33,919 nt of DNA. Source: an uncultured Bacteroidaceae bacterium. Lineage in GTDB: Bacteria > Bacteroidota > Bacteroidia > Bacteroidales > Bacteroidaceae. Positions 15,820 through 27,489 of this stretch are shown here, piece by piece (position 1 is the first letter of the stretch; each line of letters opens with the position of its first letter). Below the pieces are notes generated by a model. The model saw only the letters and a program-made list of their open reading frames with translations, made no database searches and was not told the DNA's origin. Both the position numbers and the translations under genes were made by a program. Location of the stretch: the NCBI GenBank assembly GCA_905234555.1, contig CAJOHO010000021.1, positions 1-33,919 on the forward strand, read 5' to 3'.

Positions 15820-15894
15820 TGATCCGGAAGGGATTCGAACCCTTGACCCACAGCTTAGAAGGCTGTTGCTCTAATCCAACTGAGCTACCGGACC
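15820..15894 (-). tRNA. tRNA-Arg (anticodon UCU)
   Basis: On the minus strand a full cloverleaf folds: acceptor GGTCCGG/CCGGATC with one G-U pair, D-stem GCTC/GAGC, anticodon stem ACAGC/GCTGT with loop CTTCTAA (anticodon TCT), and T-arm AAGGG-TTCGAAT-CCCTT. The discriminator is A and the CCA end is not encoded. It reads AGA/AGG arginine codons. A consensus promoter lies about 90-115 bp upstream. Confidence 0.96.
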
Positions 15895-15980
15895 AGCCTT
15901 TGTGACTTCGAAAATGATTTGCTGGGTGAATCTCGATAGGGAAAATTGTTCCGGCAGACCTGTTTTTCGAAATGCGGCTG

Positions 15981-16010
15981 CAAAGTTACGGAGTTTTTCT
16001 GAATTTGCAA
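15981..16010 (-). promoter_or_regulatory. Promoter of tRNA-Arg
   Basis: Minus strand: TTG (16008-16010), 19 bp, TAACTTTG (15981-15988). This is an exact consensus and predicts a 5' leader of about 80 nt on the tRNA precursor. Apart from this and the panC promoter, the 292 bp between the tRNA and panC hold nothing I can support. Confidence 0.8.
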
Positions 16011-16080
16011 ACTTTTGGTGGAAGAATCTTCATATTATTGCATTTTCATCGCATAAACTCTCAACTTTTGGGATGTTTAG

Positions 16081-16111
16081 TTGCGTAAGAAGGAAAAAAC
16101 TTATAACTTTG
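16081..16111 (+). promoter_or_regulatory. Promoter of panC-panD
   Basis: TTG (16081-16083), 20 bp, TAACTTTG (16104-16111), 76 nt before the panC ATG. Divergent from the tRNA promoter. Confidence 0.72.
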
Positions 16112-16186
16112 CACCGAAAATGGAGTACTTTGCTTAAACGCAAGGTACATTCCTTGTAGAATTAGGTTAGAAAAAAGAACAATCAC

Positions 16187-17041
16187 ATGAAAATTGTACA
16201 TACGGTACACGACCTGAAGACTGCTTTGCTGCCGTTCAGGAGCGAAGGAAAGAGTGTTGGTTTGGTTCCGACGATGGGTGCTTTACACGAAGGACATGCT
16301 TCCTTGGTTCGTCGGAGCGTGGCAGAGAATGATGCAACGGTGGTGAGTGTGTTTGTCAATCCCACTCAGTTTAACGACAAGAACGACCTGGCGAAATATC
16401 CTCGTACGTTGGAGGCTGACTGTGCTTTGTTGGAGCAGATCGGTGCGACGGTGGTGTTTGCCCCTTCTGTGGAAGATGCCTATCCCGAACCCGACGAGCG
16501 TCAGTTCAGCTATCCGCCTACCGATACGGTGATGGAAGGCGGCTTCCGTCCTGGTCACTTCAATGGTGTGTGCCAGATTGTGAGTAAGCTGTTCATGATG
16601 GCTGAGCCGACTCGTGCCTATTTCGGTGAGAAGGACTTTCAGCAGATTGCCGTCATCCGCCGAATGGTGGAGGACCTGCATTTCGACTTGCAGATGGTGC
16701 CTTGTCCCATTGTTCGTGAGAAAGACGGACTGGCGCTGAGCAGCCGTAACACATTGCTGACGGAGGCTGAGCGAGGTATCGCCCTCAACATTTCCAAGAC
16801 ACTCTTTGCCAGCAAAGATTACGCCAAGGATCATTCTTTGGCTGAGACCAAGCAGTGGGTCATCGACACCATCAACGCTGTAGATGGTCTTGAGGTGCAA
16901 TACTACGAAATTGTGGATGGCAACTCGCTCCAGTCCCTGACGTCTTGGGAAGACAGCGACTATGTGGTGGGCTGCATCACGGTGTTCTGCGGACAGATTC
17001 CTGTTCGTCTCATCGACAACATCAAGTACAAAGAACAATAA
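16187..17041 (+). CDS. panC: Pantothenate synthetase
   Basis: A 284-residue cytosolic ligase that joins D-pantoate and beta-alanine with ATP to give pantothenate (vitamin B5). The nucleotidyltransferase motif [11 protein letters not shown] is at residues 27-37. The GEKDFQQ motif and the [12 protein letters not shown] motif that closes over ATP are also present. Length and start are standard for the family. panD, which makes its beta-alanine substrate, follows after 33 bp, so they form an operon. panB is not in the window. Confidence 0.97.
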   Translation: MKIVHTVHDLKTALLPFRSEGKSVGLVPTMGALHEGHASLVRRSVAENDATVVSVFVNPTQFNDKNDLAKYPRTLEADCALLEQIGATVVFAPSVEDAYPEPDERQFSYPPTDTVMEGGFRPGHFNGVCQIVSKLFMMAEPTRAYFGEKDFQQIAVIRRMVEDLHFDLQMVPCPIVREKDGLALSSRNTLLTEAERGIALNISKTLFASKDYAKDHSLAETKQWVIDTINAVDGLEVQYYEIVDGNSLQSLTSWEDSDYVVGCITVFCGQIPVRLIDNIKYKEQ

Positions 17042-17074
17042 AAAGTACAAAGGATTTATTATAATTTCAAAGAG

Positions 17075-17422
17075 ATGCTGATTGAAGTTCTGAAATCGAA
17101 GATTCATTGTGCTCGTGTCACAGAAGCCAATCTCAATTACATGGGCAGCATCACGTTGGATGAAGATCTGATGGATGCCGCTCATCTGATTGCCGGCGAG
17201 AAGGTGCAAGTGGTAAACAACAACAACGGTGCACGCTTTGACACATACGTCATTCGTGGCGAACGCGGTTCTGGCTGTGTCTGTCTGAACGGGGCTGCAG
17301 CTCGGTTGGTTCAGGTGGATGATGTGGTGATCATCATGTCGTATGCCCAGATGGATTTCGAAGAAGCGAAGTCGTTTAAGCCTTGGGTTGTTTTCCCTGA
17401 TGAGAACAACGTCGTGAAGTAG
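17075..17422 (+). CDS. panD: Aspartate 1-decarboxylase
   Basis: A 115-residue pyruvoyl enzyme that decarboxylates L-aspartate to beta-alanine for PanC. The self-cleavage site is visible as Gly24-Ser25 in [10 protein letters not shown], where Ser25 becomes the pyruvoyl group. Lys9 ([11 protein letters not shown]) and the NGAAARLVQ segment are conserved. Length is a little under the E. coli enzyme. It lies directly after panC. The glycosyltransferase starts 20 nt after its stop and may be read from the same promoter. Confidence 0.97.
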   Translation: MLIEVLKSKIHCARVTEANLNYMGSITLDEDLMDAAHLIAGEKVQVVNNNNGARFDTYVIRGERGSGCVCLNGAAARLVQVDDVVIIMSYAQMDFEEAKSFKPWVVFPDENNVVK

Positions 17423-17442
17423 TCACCGAAACCGTGGAAGCC

Positions 17443-19476
17443 ATGCAAGCGTTGTCTGTCGTCACTCCTGTCTATAATGCAGCTGCCTATCTGCAGGAAA
17501 CCTACCGTTCGCTCCGTCAGCAGACGTTTACCTGTTGGGAGTGGGTGGTGGTGAACGACGGTTCGACGGACGAGAGTGGTGACATCCTGAAGTCGCTTGC
17601 CGCTTCCGATCCCCGTATTCATTATTATGAGCAGCCCAACAGCGGAGCTGCGAAGCAACCTCGCGACCGTGCGGTGTATCACGCCAAGAACGAGTGGGTG
17701 CTGTTTCTCGATGCCGACGACTATCTGGACGCCAACTATCTGGAACGGATGGTGGCTCGACAAAAGGAAACAGAGGCACAGATTGTGTATGGGCGTATGC
17801 GTCTGGTGGGTCAGCCCCAGAAGAACGACGTGCTCACGCTTCCCACAGCCGACATCGATACCACTCGTGTCTATGTGGGACGTGACCTCATCCGCGAGAC
17901 GCTGCCTGAGTTCCATATCGGCTGCAACGGTGGTCTCTACCACAAGTCGGTGTGGGTCAACATGAGCTATCCCAAGAAGTCCGCACCGATCTGGATGAAC
18001 TCTGACGAAGTGGATGAGCGGCTCTATCTGCTGCAGGCAAAGCGGGTGGCGTTTTGCGAAGCCATCTATTATTACCGTCGTCACGCGGAGTCCATCACCA
18101 TCCAGTTCTCACCTAAGCTTTTCCAGCCCCTCCACACCAGCGAGGAAGTCTTGGATTTGGTGTTGAAGGAGTTCGGCGGTCAGAGTGAGGAATACCTGCT
18201 GGCTCACAAGATGATGTTTGCCACATGGCGCTATTTGCTCAGTCGCTATGTGAAGAATTTCTGCGAACTCACCGACTCGGCCATTCACCTGTTCAACGAG
18301 TTCTCGACAGCCATGAACCGGCTTAATCCCTATCTTCTCACCCGTTGGCAGCGAATCAAGTTCCTTTATCTGTTCAATTTCACAGCCATCTACACGTTGT
18401 TCGGCCTGCGTTACAACCCTCGTGCCATTTATGAGTGGTTCTACTTCCGTTTCTTCCCCAACCGCTACCTGCTCAAGATCACCAGTAAACGGACCGAAGC
18501 AGCTCTCAAGGCAGACATCGCGAAAAGCTATACCAGCCTGAAAGAAACTGGATCAACGGCAGTAGCAGGGGAAACAGGTTCGACAGATGTAGCCGTTAAA
18601 GCAGGCAAGATTGATCCCTGTGTGGTGTCTGTGTTCAACGGAAACGCGTCGGGTGGGGGACTGGTCGATCGTCTGAGAGGCATCGTCAGCACCTTCCAGA
18701 TATGCAGAGCCTTGGGACTGGACTACAGGATTCATTTCGTCCATCCGTTCTCGCTGGATGACTATCTCGTGCCCAACACCTACGACTGGCAGCTGCCAGA
18801 GGATCGTCTGACCTTTGTGCGTGAGCAGGTGGATATCATCGTCTCCGACACGCTGACCGATACTCCTCAGGAGCGTCGCCAACAGCGTGAGCTGATTGTT
18901 CAGTCGTTGCGCCAGCATCCTCAGCTTCAGCGTCATGTCTATACCAACACAGCACTTTCCTACGACGACAATTTTGCTGCCTCCTTCCGTCAGCTCTTCA
19001 AACCGTCGCCTGTGCTGGAGAACCAGCTGCAGACCATTCAGGAGCAGATAGGCGGACCCTACGTCTCTGTGTCGGCTCGGTTCCAGAACCTGTTCGACGA
19101 CTTCAACGAGCAGAACTACAGTCCTGCCCTCAATGCTGAGGATCAGCAGGATCTGCTCAGTCGCAGTCTGGCTCAGTTGGAGTTTATCCACGAGCTGCAT
19201 CTGGAGCATAAGGTGCTGCTCTGTTCAGACAGCATCACCTTCCTCGAGGCAGCCTCGTCCTTACCTTATATATATGTCATCCCTGGACGGGTAACCCATA
19301 TCGACAACGACGAGCCGCACGACTATGCCTACTACGAGAAGACTTTCCTCGACTTCTTCACCATCTCTGGCGCAGAGAAAGTCTATCTCCTCAAGGAAAG
19401 TCGTATGTATTCCAGTGGTTTCCCCTATGCGGCATCGCTCTTGGGCAATAAACCTTTCAAGAAACAGTTGTATTGA
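17443..19476 (+). CDS. Two-domain glycosyltransferase: GT2 plus fucosyltransferase-like C-terminal domain
   Basis: A 677-residue protein. Residues 1-300 are a family 2 (GT-A) glycosyltransferase: SVVTPVYNAAAYL, VNDGSTDESG and the metal-binding DADD at 90-93. A low-complexity linker of about 20 residues with a doubled ETGSTxVA motif (about 365-385) leads to a second domain (about 392-677). Its GGGLVDRLRGIVSTF and LCSDSITFLEAA motifs resemble the fucosyltransferase/NodZ-like GT-B group; that assignment is tentative. The protein probably adds two sugars to a surface glycan. The ATG at 17443 is used; a GTG nine bases upstream is in frame. The flippase gene follows. Confidence 0.82.
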   Translation: MQALSVVTPVYNAAAYLQETYRSLRQQTFTCWEWVVVNDGSTDESGDILKSLAASDPRIHYYEQPNSGAAKQPRDRAVYHAKNEWVLFLDADDYLDANYLERMVARQKETEAQIVYGRMRLVGQPQKNDVLTLPTADIDTTRVYVGRDLIRETLPEFHIGCNGGLYHKSVWVNMSYPKKSAPIWMNSDEVDERLYLLQAKRVAFCEAIYYYRRHAESITIQFSPKLFQPLHTSEEVLDLVLKEFGGQSEEYLLAHKMMFATWRYLLSRYVKNFCELTDSAIHLFNEFSTAMNRLNPYLLTRWQRIKFLYLFNFTAIYTLFGLRYNPRAIYEWFYFRFFPNRYLLKITSKRTEAALKADIAKSYTSLKETGSTAVAGETGSTDVAVKAGKIDPCVVSVFNGNASGGGLVDRLRGIVSTFQICRALGLDYRIHFVHPFSLDDYLVPNTYDWQLPEDRLTFVREQVDIIVSDTLTDTPQERRQQRELIVQSLRQHPQLQRHVYTNTALSYDDNFAASFRQLFKPSPVLENQLQTIQEQIGGPYVSVSARFQNLFDDFNEQNYSPALNAEDQQDLLSRSLAQLEFIHELHLEHKVLLCSDSITFLEAASSLPYIYVIPGRVTHIDNDEPHDYAYYEKTFLDFFTISGAEKVYLLKESRMYSSGFPYAASLLGNKPFKKQLY

Positions 19477-19500
19477 GAACAGGCAGAAGCCGTCGTGTTC

Positions 19501-19570
19501 AGCATCACAAAGGAGTAAACAGCATCGCAAAGGAGTAAACAGCACCACAAGAAGTAACAGCATCACAATG
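19501..19570 (+). repeat. 20-bp tandem repeat leading into the flippase start codon
   Basis: Copies AGCATCACAAAGGAGTAAAC (19501-19520), AGCATCGCAAAGGAGTAAAC (19521-19540) and an 18-bp AGCACCACAAGAAGTAAC (19541-19558), then AGCATCACAATGG. In the fourth, partial copy the AAAGGAG of the repeat has become AATGGAA, which creates the start codon. Each full copy carries a Shine-Dalgarno-like AAAGGAG. Confidence 0.85.
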
Positions 19571-21079
19571 GAACAGAAGCACCAGCGTAGCTATCGCAAC
19601 ATCGTTTCGAGCACAGTCATTTTTGGCGGTGCTCAGGTGATGAATGTGCTGGTGAATCTGGTTCGCGGCAAGATTGTCGTGCAGATTCTGGGTGCTGCAG
19701 GTATCGGTATTTCGGCTCTTTTCCACAACACAGCCGACCTCATCAAGCAATATGCGATGGTGGGTCTGGATGTCGCTGCCGTCTGCAATATCACGCAGGC
19801 AAAGGACGATGCTTCGCCCGATGTGCTGGCTGCCACCATCAAGGTGGTGAGGCGTTTGCTCCTGTGTAGCTCCCTCATCGGTGCGGTGAGCACGATAGCG
19901 CTGTCCTATTACTTTGCCAGCTACATCTTCGAGGATCTGGCATACCTGCCGTTCATCATGCTCATGTCGCTCGCCGTCCTTTTCAATATCCTGGGCAGCG
20001 GAGAGTATGCCATCCTGCAGGGAATGCGCAAATACAAGCAGATTGCCCTCTGCTCCGTCGTGCCTCCGCTCTGCGGACTGCTGATGGGAGTGCCCATCTA
20101 TCTGCTGATGGGAACATCGGGTATCGTGCCGGCGATGATTGTGATGGGAGTGGTTTATTTTGCAGCCCTCCGTTTCTTCTCACGTCGCAGCATGCGTCAT
20201 CTGCCCAAGACCCCTCCTGTGCCTTTCCGCACGGTCTGGAAGCAGGGTAAGGACATCATCCAGTTCGGACTCATCATGACGACGACAGGACTCATCGGTG
20301 TTGTGGCGACCTTCGGCATCACCGCCTTCATCAACCTCGTCGGTTCGGAGACAGATTTGGGTTACTATGCCTCCGCCAATGCCATCACGATGCAGTATGT
20401 GACGATGGTGTTCGGAGCGATGGCAGCCAGCTACTATCCGCAGTTGGCGCGTCTGGTGAATCACGATATGAAGGAAGCCCACCAGCTGGTCAACCACCAG
20501 ACAGAGATCATCCTGCTGGTGGTGGCACCCATGTCCATGTTGATAGTTCTTACGGCACCAGGACTTATCGTGCTGCTGCTGTCTCGCGATATGCTGCCCA
20601 TCGTGCCGATCGTGCGATTCATGGGAATCTCAGTACTGATGCGAGCACTCTGTTTCCCGATGGACTACCTTGCGTTGGCAAAGGGAGATAAGAAGTTCTT
20701 CTTCTGGGTCGAAGGAGTGTGGACCAACGTGAAGACCTTCACGCTGATGGCGGTGTTCTATTATTATTATGGATTGGACGGACTGGGCTATGCTGTGGTG
20801 GTGACCGGAGTTGTCGATATTGTTGTCAGCCTTATCCTGACGCGCTGGCGTTACGGGTTCCGTCTGTCGGGACAGAGCATCAAATTGATTGTCACCACCT
20901 TCCTGCTCGTGTTCATCTGTTTTGCCTTCTCCTTTGTGGGAGACAGGCTGTGGCGTTACCTGCTGATGGGTGGTGCGACCCTTGTGTGCTGCATCTATTG
21001 TTATCGTCAGCTCGATCAGCGAATTGACATCCCTGCCATCTTCCGAAAATTCAAATCCAAGTTGCGGAAACGCTCATGA
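19568..21079 (+). CDS. O-antigen/polysaccharide flippase (Wzx-like, MOP superfamily)
   Basis: A 503-residue integral membrane protein with about 12-14 hydrophobic helices and basic loops, typical of oligosaccharide flippases that move lipid-linked sugar units across the inner membrane. The N-terminal region FGGAQVMNVLVNLVRGKIVVQILGAAGIGI (about 18-47) is characteristic of the Wzx type. The start at 19568 falls in a tandem repeat. The open frame continues upstream to 19325 but overlaps the glycosyltransferase and has no family similarity. With the preceding glycosyltransferase it suggests a small surface-polysaccharide unit. No polymerase or other glycosyltransferases are nearby. Confidence 0.9.
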   Translation: MEQKHQRSYRNIVSSTVIFGGAQVMNVLVNLVRGKIVVQILGAAGIGISALFHNTADLIKQYAMVGLDVAAVCNITQAKDDASPDVLAATIKVVRRLLLCSSLIGAVSTIALSYYFASYIFEDLAYLPFIMLMSLAVLFNILGSGEYAILQGMRKYKQIALCSVVPPLCGLLMGVPIYLLMGTSGIVPAMIVMGVVYFAALRFFSRRSMRHLPKTPPVPFRTVWKQGKDIIQFGLIMTTTGLIGVVATFGITAFINLVGSETDLGYYASANAITMQYVTMVFGAMAASYYPQLARLVNHDMKEAHQLVNHQTEIILLVVAPMSMLIVLTAPGLIVLLLSRDMLPIVPIVRFMGISVLMRALCFPMDYLALAKGDKKFFFWVEGVWTNVKTFTLMAVFYYYYGLDGLGYAVVVTGVVDIVVSLILTRWRYGFRLSGQSIKLIVTTFLLVFICFAFSFVGDRLWRYLLMGGATLVCCIYCYRQLDQRIDIPAIFRKFKSKLRKRS

Positions 21080-21083
21080 CAAC

Positions 21084-21114
21084 AAAAAAAAATCCGCAAC
21101 CGGAAAGCTGCGGA
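21084..21114 (-). terminator. Intrinsic terminator for the small minus-strand gene
   Basis: On the minus strand: TCCGCA, 10-nt loop, TGCGGA, then nine T. It ends transcription of the 84-residue gene, 83 bp beyond its stop. On the plus strand the hairpin lacks a T run. Confidence 0.85.
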
Positions 21115-21196
21115 ACTTATATAAATAAGGTATGACCTAAACCGTCAACAAAAGGAGTAATCGAGAGTGATCAAGCTGAATCAAGAGATGCCTCGC

Positions 21197-21451
21197 TTAT
21201 TTGATGTCCTCAATGTTGATGGGCTTTTTCTTTCTTTTCTTCTTTACGACAATGCCACGTTTGATCAGTTCCTTGACGATTTTTTCTTCCTTGGAATGGG
21301 CACTGCTTACATGGTGTGCAATCTCGTAAACCCTGTCTGGGGTAACCTTGAACTCCTCTGCAATTTCCTCATAGATCTTCTTGCGGCGCGACTTCTTGTA
21401 GGGATGTCCGCCGGTTGAGAAGTGATTGATGATTTTCTTGAAAATATTCAT
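21197..21451 (-). CDS. Small basic protein with helix-turn-helix-like segment
   Basis: An 84-residue, very basic protein (MNIFKKIINHF...). The segment KIYEEIAEEFKVTPDRVYEIAHH (about 24-46) looks like a helix-turn-helix. A helical stretch and a KKKRKKK cluster near the C-terminus follow. This suggests DNA or RNA binding, but the family is not recognised. It has its own promoter (TACCTTTG) and terminator, so it is a complete independent unit between the flippase and lacZ. Confidence 0.8.
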   Translation of the reverse strand: MNIFKKIINHFSTGGHPYKKSRRKKIYEEIAEEFKVTPDRVYEIAHHVSSAHSKEEKIVKELIKRGIVVKKKRKKKPINIEDIK

Positions 21452-21505
21452 TGAAAAATAACGATTTTAATCCTACTAATATATCTGTTGAACTACTTGA
21501 CGTTG

Positions 21506-21536
21506 CAAAGGTACGACTTTTTCTCTGTTTTACCAA
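21506..21536 (-). promoter_or_regulatory. Promoter of the small HTH-like gene
   Basis: Minus strand: TTG (21534-21536), 20 bp, TACCTTTG (21506-21513), about 55 nt before the ATG. Confidence 0.75.
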
Positions 21537-21692
21537 ATTTTACGCTGTCTATTCACTTTTCACGCTCTCCTTTTCCTTTCCCGACCCCCAATATCACCTG
21601 CCGAGAGTGCTCTGAGGGGTGAGTTTTTCGGTGATTATTCGGTTGGAAGAGGAAATGATTGAAAAAAACTGACAAAATCTTTCGCAGATGTT

Positions 21693-21721
21693 TTGAATGT
21701 CGGAGAAAAGTAGTATCTTTG
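21693..21721 (+). promoter_or_regulatory. Promoter of lacZ
   Basis: TTG (21693-21695), 18 bp, TATCTTTG (21714-21721), followed by a leader of about 95 nt. The rest of the 371-bp gap between the small minus-strand gene and lacZ holds only the divergent promoter and the duplicated dyad. Confidence 0.75.
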
Positions 21722-21733
21722 CACTTTTGTAAT

Positions 21734-24999
<3,266 letters not shown>

Positions 25000-25007
25000 A
25001 AATAGTG

Positions 25008-25028
25008 CCCTGCGGGTTTTCCGCAGGG
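25008..25028 (+). other. Intercistronic hairpin lacZ-nadA
   Basis: CCCTGCGG, 5-nt loop, CCGCAGGG, followed by TTCCC rather than a T run. It matches the nusB-yajC hairpin closely (GTGCC, TGCG, TTTTCCGCA). Confidence 0.6.
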
Positions 25029-25057
25029 TTCCCATTAACCCCATTCTGCCCATCATC

Positions 25058-26041
25058 ATGAAGAATAGTTGGAAAGCGAAAGGCTACGTTGACGAGCCTG
25101 TTCCGCAGGAAATAGACCTGGCGGCTGAGATCCGCCGTATGTGTAAGGAAAAGAATGCCGTCGTGCTGGCTCACTACTACACAGAAGGAGCTGTGCAGGA
25201 TGTGGCTGACTTCGTAGGCGACTCGCTGGCTTTGGCTCAGTGGGCTGCCAAGACCGATGCCGACATCATCGTGATGTGTGGCGTTCATTTCATGGGTGAG
25301 ACCAACAAGATTCTCTGTCCCGACAAGAAAGTGCTGGTGTGCGACCTCAACGCAGGTTGCTCGCTGGCTGACTCTTGCAATGCTGAGGATCTGAAGCGCT
25401 TCATCGATGAGCACCCAGGCTACCAGGTGGTCAGTTACGTCAACACCACCGCTGCCGTGAAGGCGCTGACCGATGTGGTGGTGACGAGTTCGAACGCCAA
25501 GAAGATTGTAGATAGCTTCCCACAGGATGCCAAGCTCATCTTCGGTCCCGACAAGAACCTGGGTGGCTACATCAACTCCGTCACAGGTCGAGAGATGCTG
25601 TTGTGGAACGGTGGCTGTCATGTTCACGGACAGTTCTCCCTCGAAGCCATCATCCAGCTCAAGAAGGAACATCCCAACGCCAAGCTGCTCGTCCATCCTG
25701 AGTGTCCGGCACCCATCCAGGCACTTGCCGACGTCATCGGCAGCACAGCCGGACTGCTGAAGTTTGCCATCGAGAACGAAGCCACAGAATTCATCGTGGC
25801 GACAGAGAGCGGTATTCTCCATCAGATGAAGGCTTCCTGTCCCGACAAGACCTTCTATCCTGCTCCGCCCGAAGCCAGCGAGACCATCGGCTGCCAGTGC
25901 AACGAGTGTTCGTTCATGCGTCTCAACACCCTGAAGAAGCTCTACAACACGCTCAAGTATGAATGGCCCGAAATCCTCGTTGATCCCGACATCGCTGAAA
26001 AAGCCGTCCGCCCCATCAACCGCATGCTGGAACTGAGCTAA
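25058..26041 (+). CDS. nadA: Quinolinate synthase NadA
   Basis: A 327-residue [4Fe-4S] enzyme that condenses iminoaspartate with dihydroxyacetone phosphate to quinolinate, for NAD synthesis. Likely cluster cysteines are in [15 protein letters not shown] and GCQCNEC. The substrate motifs [21 protein letters not shown] and [11 protein letters not shown] are present. The frame is open further upstream through the lacZ end, but the ATG at 25058 gives the normal length. nadB and nadC are not in the window. mnmA follows two bases after the stop. Confidence 0.95.
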   Translation: MKNSWKAKGYVDEPVPQEIDLAAEIRRMCKEKNAVVLAHYYTEGAVQDVADFVGDSLALAQWAAKTDADIIVMCGVHFMGETNKILCPDKKVLVCDLNAGCSLADSCNAEDLKRFIDEHPGYQVVSYVNTTAAVKALTDVVVTSSNAKKIVDSFPQDAKLIFGPDKNLGGYINSVTGREMLLWNGGCHVHGQFSLEAIIQLKKEHPNAKLLVHPECPAPIQALADVIGSTAGLLKFAIENEATEFIVATESGILHQMKASCPDKTFYPAPPEASETIGCQCNECSFMRLNTLKKLYNTLKYEWPEILVDPDIAEKAVRPINRMLELS

Positions 26042-26043
26042 AT

Positions 26044-27207
26044 ATGAATATTTCAGAGGTAAAGGTAACTACTCCCCTCCCTACAAGGGAGGGGCAAGGG
26101 GGTGGGTCCGCCATTGCTTGCCTTGTCAGTGGGGGAGTGGATTCTGCTGTGAGCTTGCATTTGCTCAAGGAACAAGGCTACAACCCCCATCTCTTCTATA
26201 TCAAGATCGGTCCCGACAAAGACACAGAGTGGAACTGTACGTCGGAGGAGGACGTGGAAATCTGTACTTGGCTTGCGCGGAAGTACGGACTGAAGTTCGA
26301 CGTCATCGACCTCCACCGTCAGTACTGGGATCAGGTTGTGGGTTACACGATGGACAAAGCCCGTTTGGGTCTTACACCCAATCCCGACGTGATGTGCAAC
26401 AAACTCATTAAGTTCGGATGTTTCGAGCAGGAAGCAGGCAAGGACTTCGACTTCACCGCTACAGGCCACTATGCTCAGACCTACAAAGATGAGCAGGGAC
26501 GTGTGTGGCTTGCCACCAGTCCCGACCCTGTGAAGGACCAGACCGACTTCCTCTGCCAGATCGACTCGCTTCAGGTCAGCAAGCTGATGTTCCCCATCGG
26601 ACATCTGTGGAAGCACGAGGTACGTGAGATTGCCGAACGAGCCAACCTGCTGAATGCCAGCCGAAAGGACAGTCAGGGCATTTGTTTCTTGGGTAACATC
26701 GACTTTCGCGATTACATCAAGGCACACCTTGGCGAGAATCCAGGTGATGTACGTGAGATTGAGACAGGTCACAAGATTGGTGAGCACAAAGGCTTGTGGT
26801 TCTACACCATCGGTCAGCGCAAAGGCTTAGGCTTTGGCGGAGGTCCTTGGTTCGTGGTGAAGAAGAACCTCAAACGCAACATCCTCTTCGTTTCCCACGG
26901 CTACGATCCGGAACGTGTGTATAAAGACCACTTGGAGATGACCGACTTCCATTTCATTACAGCCAATCCCTGGGCAGATGTTCAGGAGGCAGGGCAGGGT
27001 AGTGCCCAAGCCCCAGGAGCCAGTCATCCTGTCACTTTCAAGATTCGCCACACACCTGAGTTCCTGACAGGTCAGCTGCGTTGTGACGACGAAGGCACCT
27101 GGCACCTGAAGGCAGACGCTAAGATTCATGGTGTGGCACCAGGTCAGTTCTGCGTCATCTACGATGCAGACCACCACCTCTGCTACGGCAGCGGCGAAAT
27201 CGTTTAG
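26044..27207 (+). CDS. mnmA: tRNA-specific 2-thiouridylase MnmA, with N-terminal palindrome-derived insert
   Basis: A 387-residue enzyme that adds sulfur to U34 of Lys, Glu and Gln tRNAs. The ATP-binding PP-loop SGGVDSAVS, the catalytic Cys118 ([13 protein letters not shown]) and the partner Cys214 ([11 protein letters not shown]) are present, so it should be active. Family members usually reach the PP-loop within about ten residues. Here residues 9-21 ([13 protein letters not shown]) are encoded by a GC-rich palindromic repeat lying in frame. The C-terminal barrel has a small extra loop ([13 protein letters not shown]). It begins two bases after nadA, so the two form an operon. Confidence 0.95.
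   Translation: MNISEVKVTTPLPTREGQGGGSAIACLVSGGVDSAVSLHLLKEQGYNPHLFYIKIGPDKDTEWNCTSEEDVEICTWLARKYGLKFDVIDLHRQYWDQVVGYTMDKARLGLTPNPDVMCNKLIKFGCFEQEAGKDFDFTATGHYAQTYKDEQGRVWLATSPDPVKDQTDFLCQIDSLQVSKLMFPIGHLWKHEVREIAERANLLNASRKDSQGICFLGNIDFRDYIKAHLGENPGDVREIETGHKIGEHKGLWFYTIGQRKGLGFGGGPWFVVKKNLKRNILFVSHGYDPERVYKDHLEMTDFHFITANPWADVQEAGQGSAQAPGASHPVTFKIRHTPEFLTGQLRCDDEGTWHLKADAKIHGVAPGQFCVIYDADHHLCYGSGEIV
26068..26106 (+). repeat. In-frame GC-rich palindromic element within mnmA
   Basis: CCCCTCCCT (26074-26082), loop ACA, AGGGAGGGG (26086-26094), then CAAGGGGGTGGG. This pattern is familiar to me as a dispersed intergenic hairpin repeat of Bacteroidetes. It is 39 bp (13 codons) and keeps the mnmA frame. 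Confidence 0.75.
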
Positions 27208-27320
27208 TAACTCAACTTTTATTGAGAAAAAACATCGCCCTTTGGGCTGAAAAACCGATTTTCTTAACGAATACCTTTTTAGTGCTCCAAAAGTTCAAGA
27301 ACTGTTTTTTAGCGAAGTGG

Positions 27321-27461
27321 TGTTTTTGCTTTCATTGATTTCAAAGCATGAAATGCTGTGTATGGGGCTGGTGATGGCTGACGGGAAGTTTACTTCCAGA
27401 CAGACAGCATCAGCGGCATACGCAAATCTTGTAAAGATTGAAATCAATGAAAGGGTTTTTG
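27321..27461. mobile_element. MITE-like inverted-repeat element
   Basis: A perfect 16-bp inverted repeat CTTTCATTGATTTCAA (27329-27344) and TTGAAATCAATGAAAG (27438-27453) bounds a 125-bp segment. The flanks TGTTTTTG and GGTTTTTG share GTTTTTG directly next to both ends, like a 7-bp target duplication. The inside also has a 14-bp dyad GGAAGTTTACTTCC. There is no transposase. It could instead be a transcribed hairpin. It fills most of the 309-bp gap between mnmA and the PAP2 gene. Confidence 0.5.
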
Positions 27462-27489
27462 ATGTTTTTGTTAACATCAGAAACTTGTA

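Noticed and set aside
19325-19567. N-terminal extension of the flippase frame into the glycosyltransferase gene
   Set aside because: The extra residues are Ser/Arg-rich shadow translation; the flippase family begins near the ATG at 19568.
27295-27477. Short frames on both strands in the mnmA-PAP2 gap
   Set aside because: They span the inverted-repeat element, have no promoter and no family features; better explained as non-coding repeat DNA.
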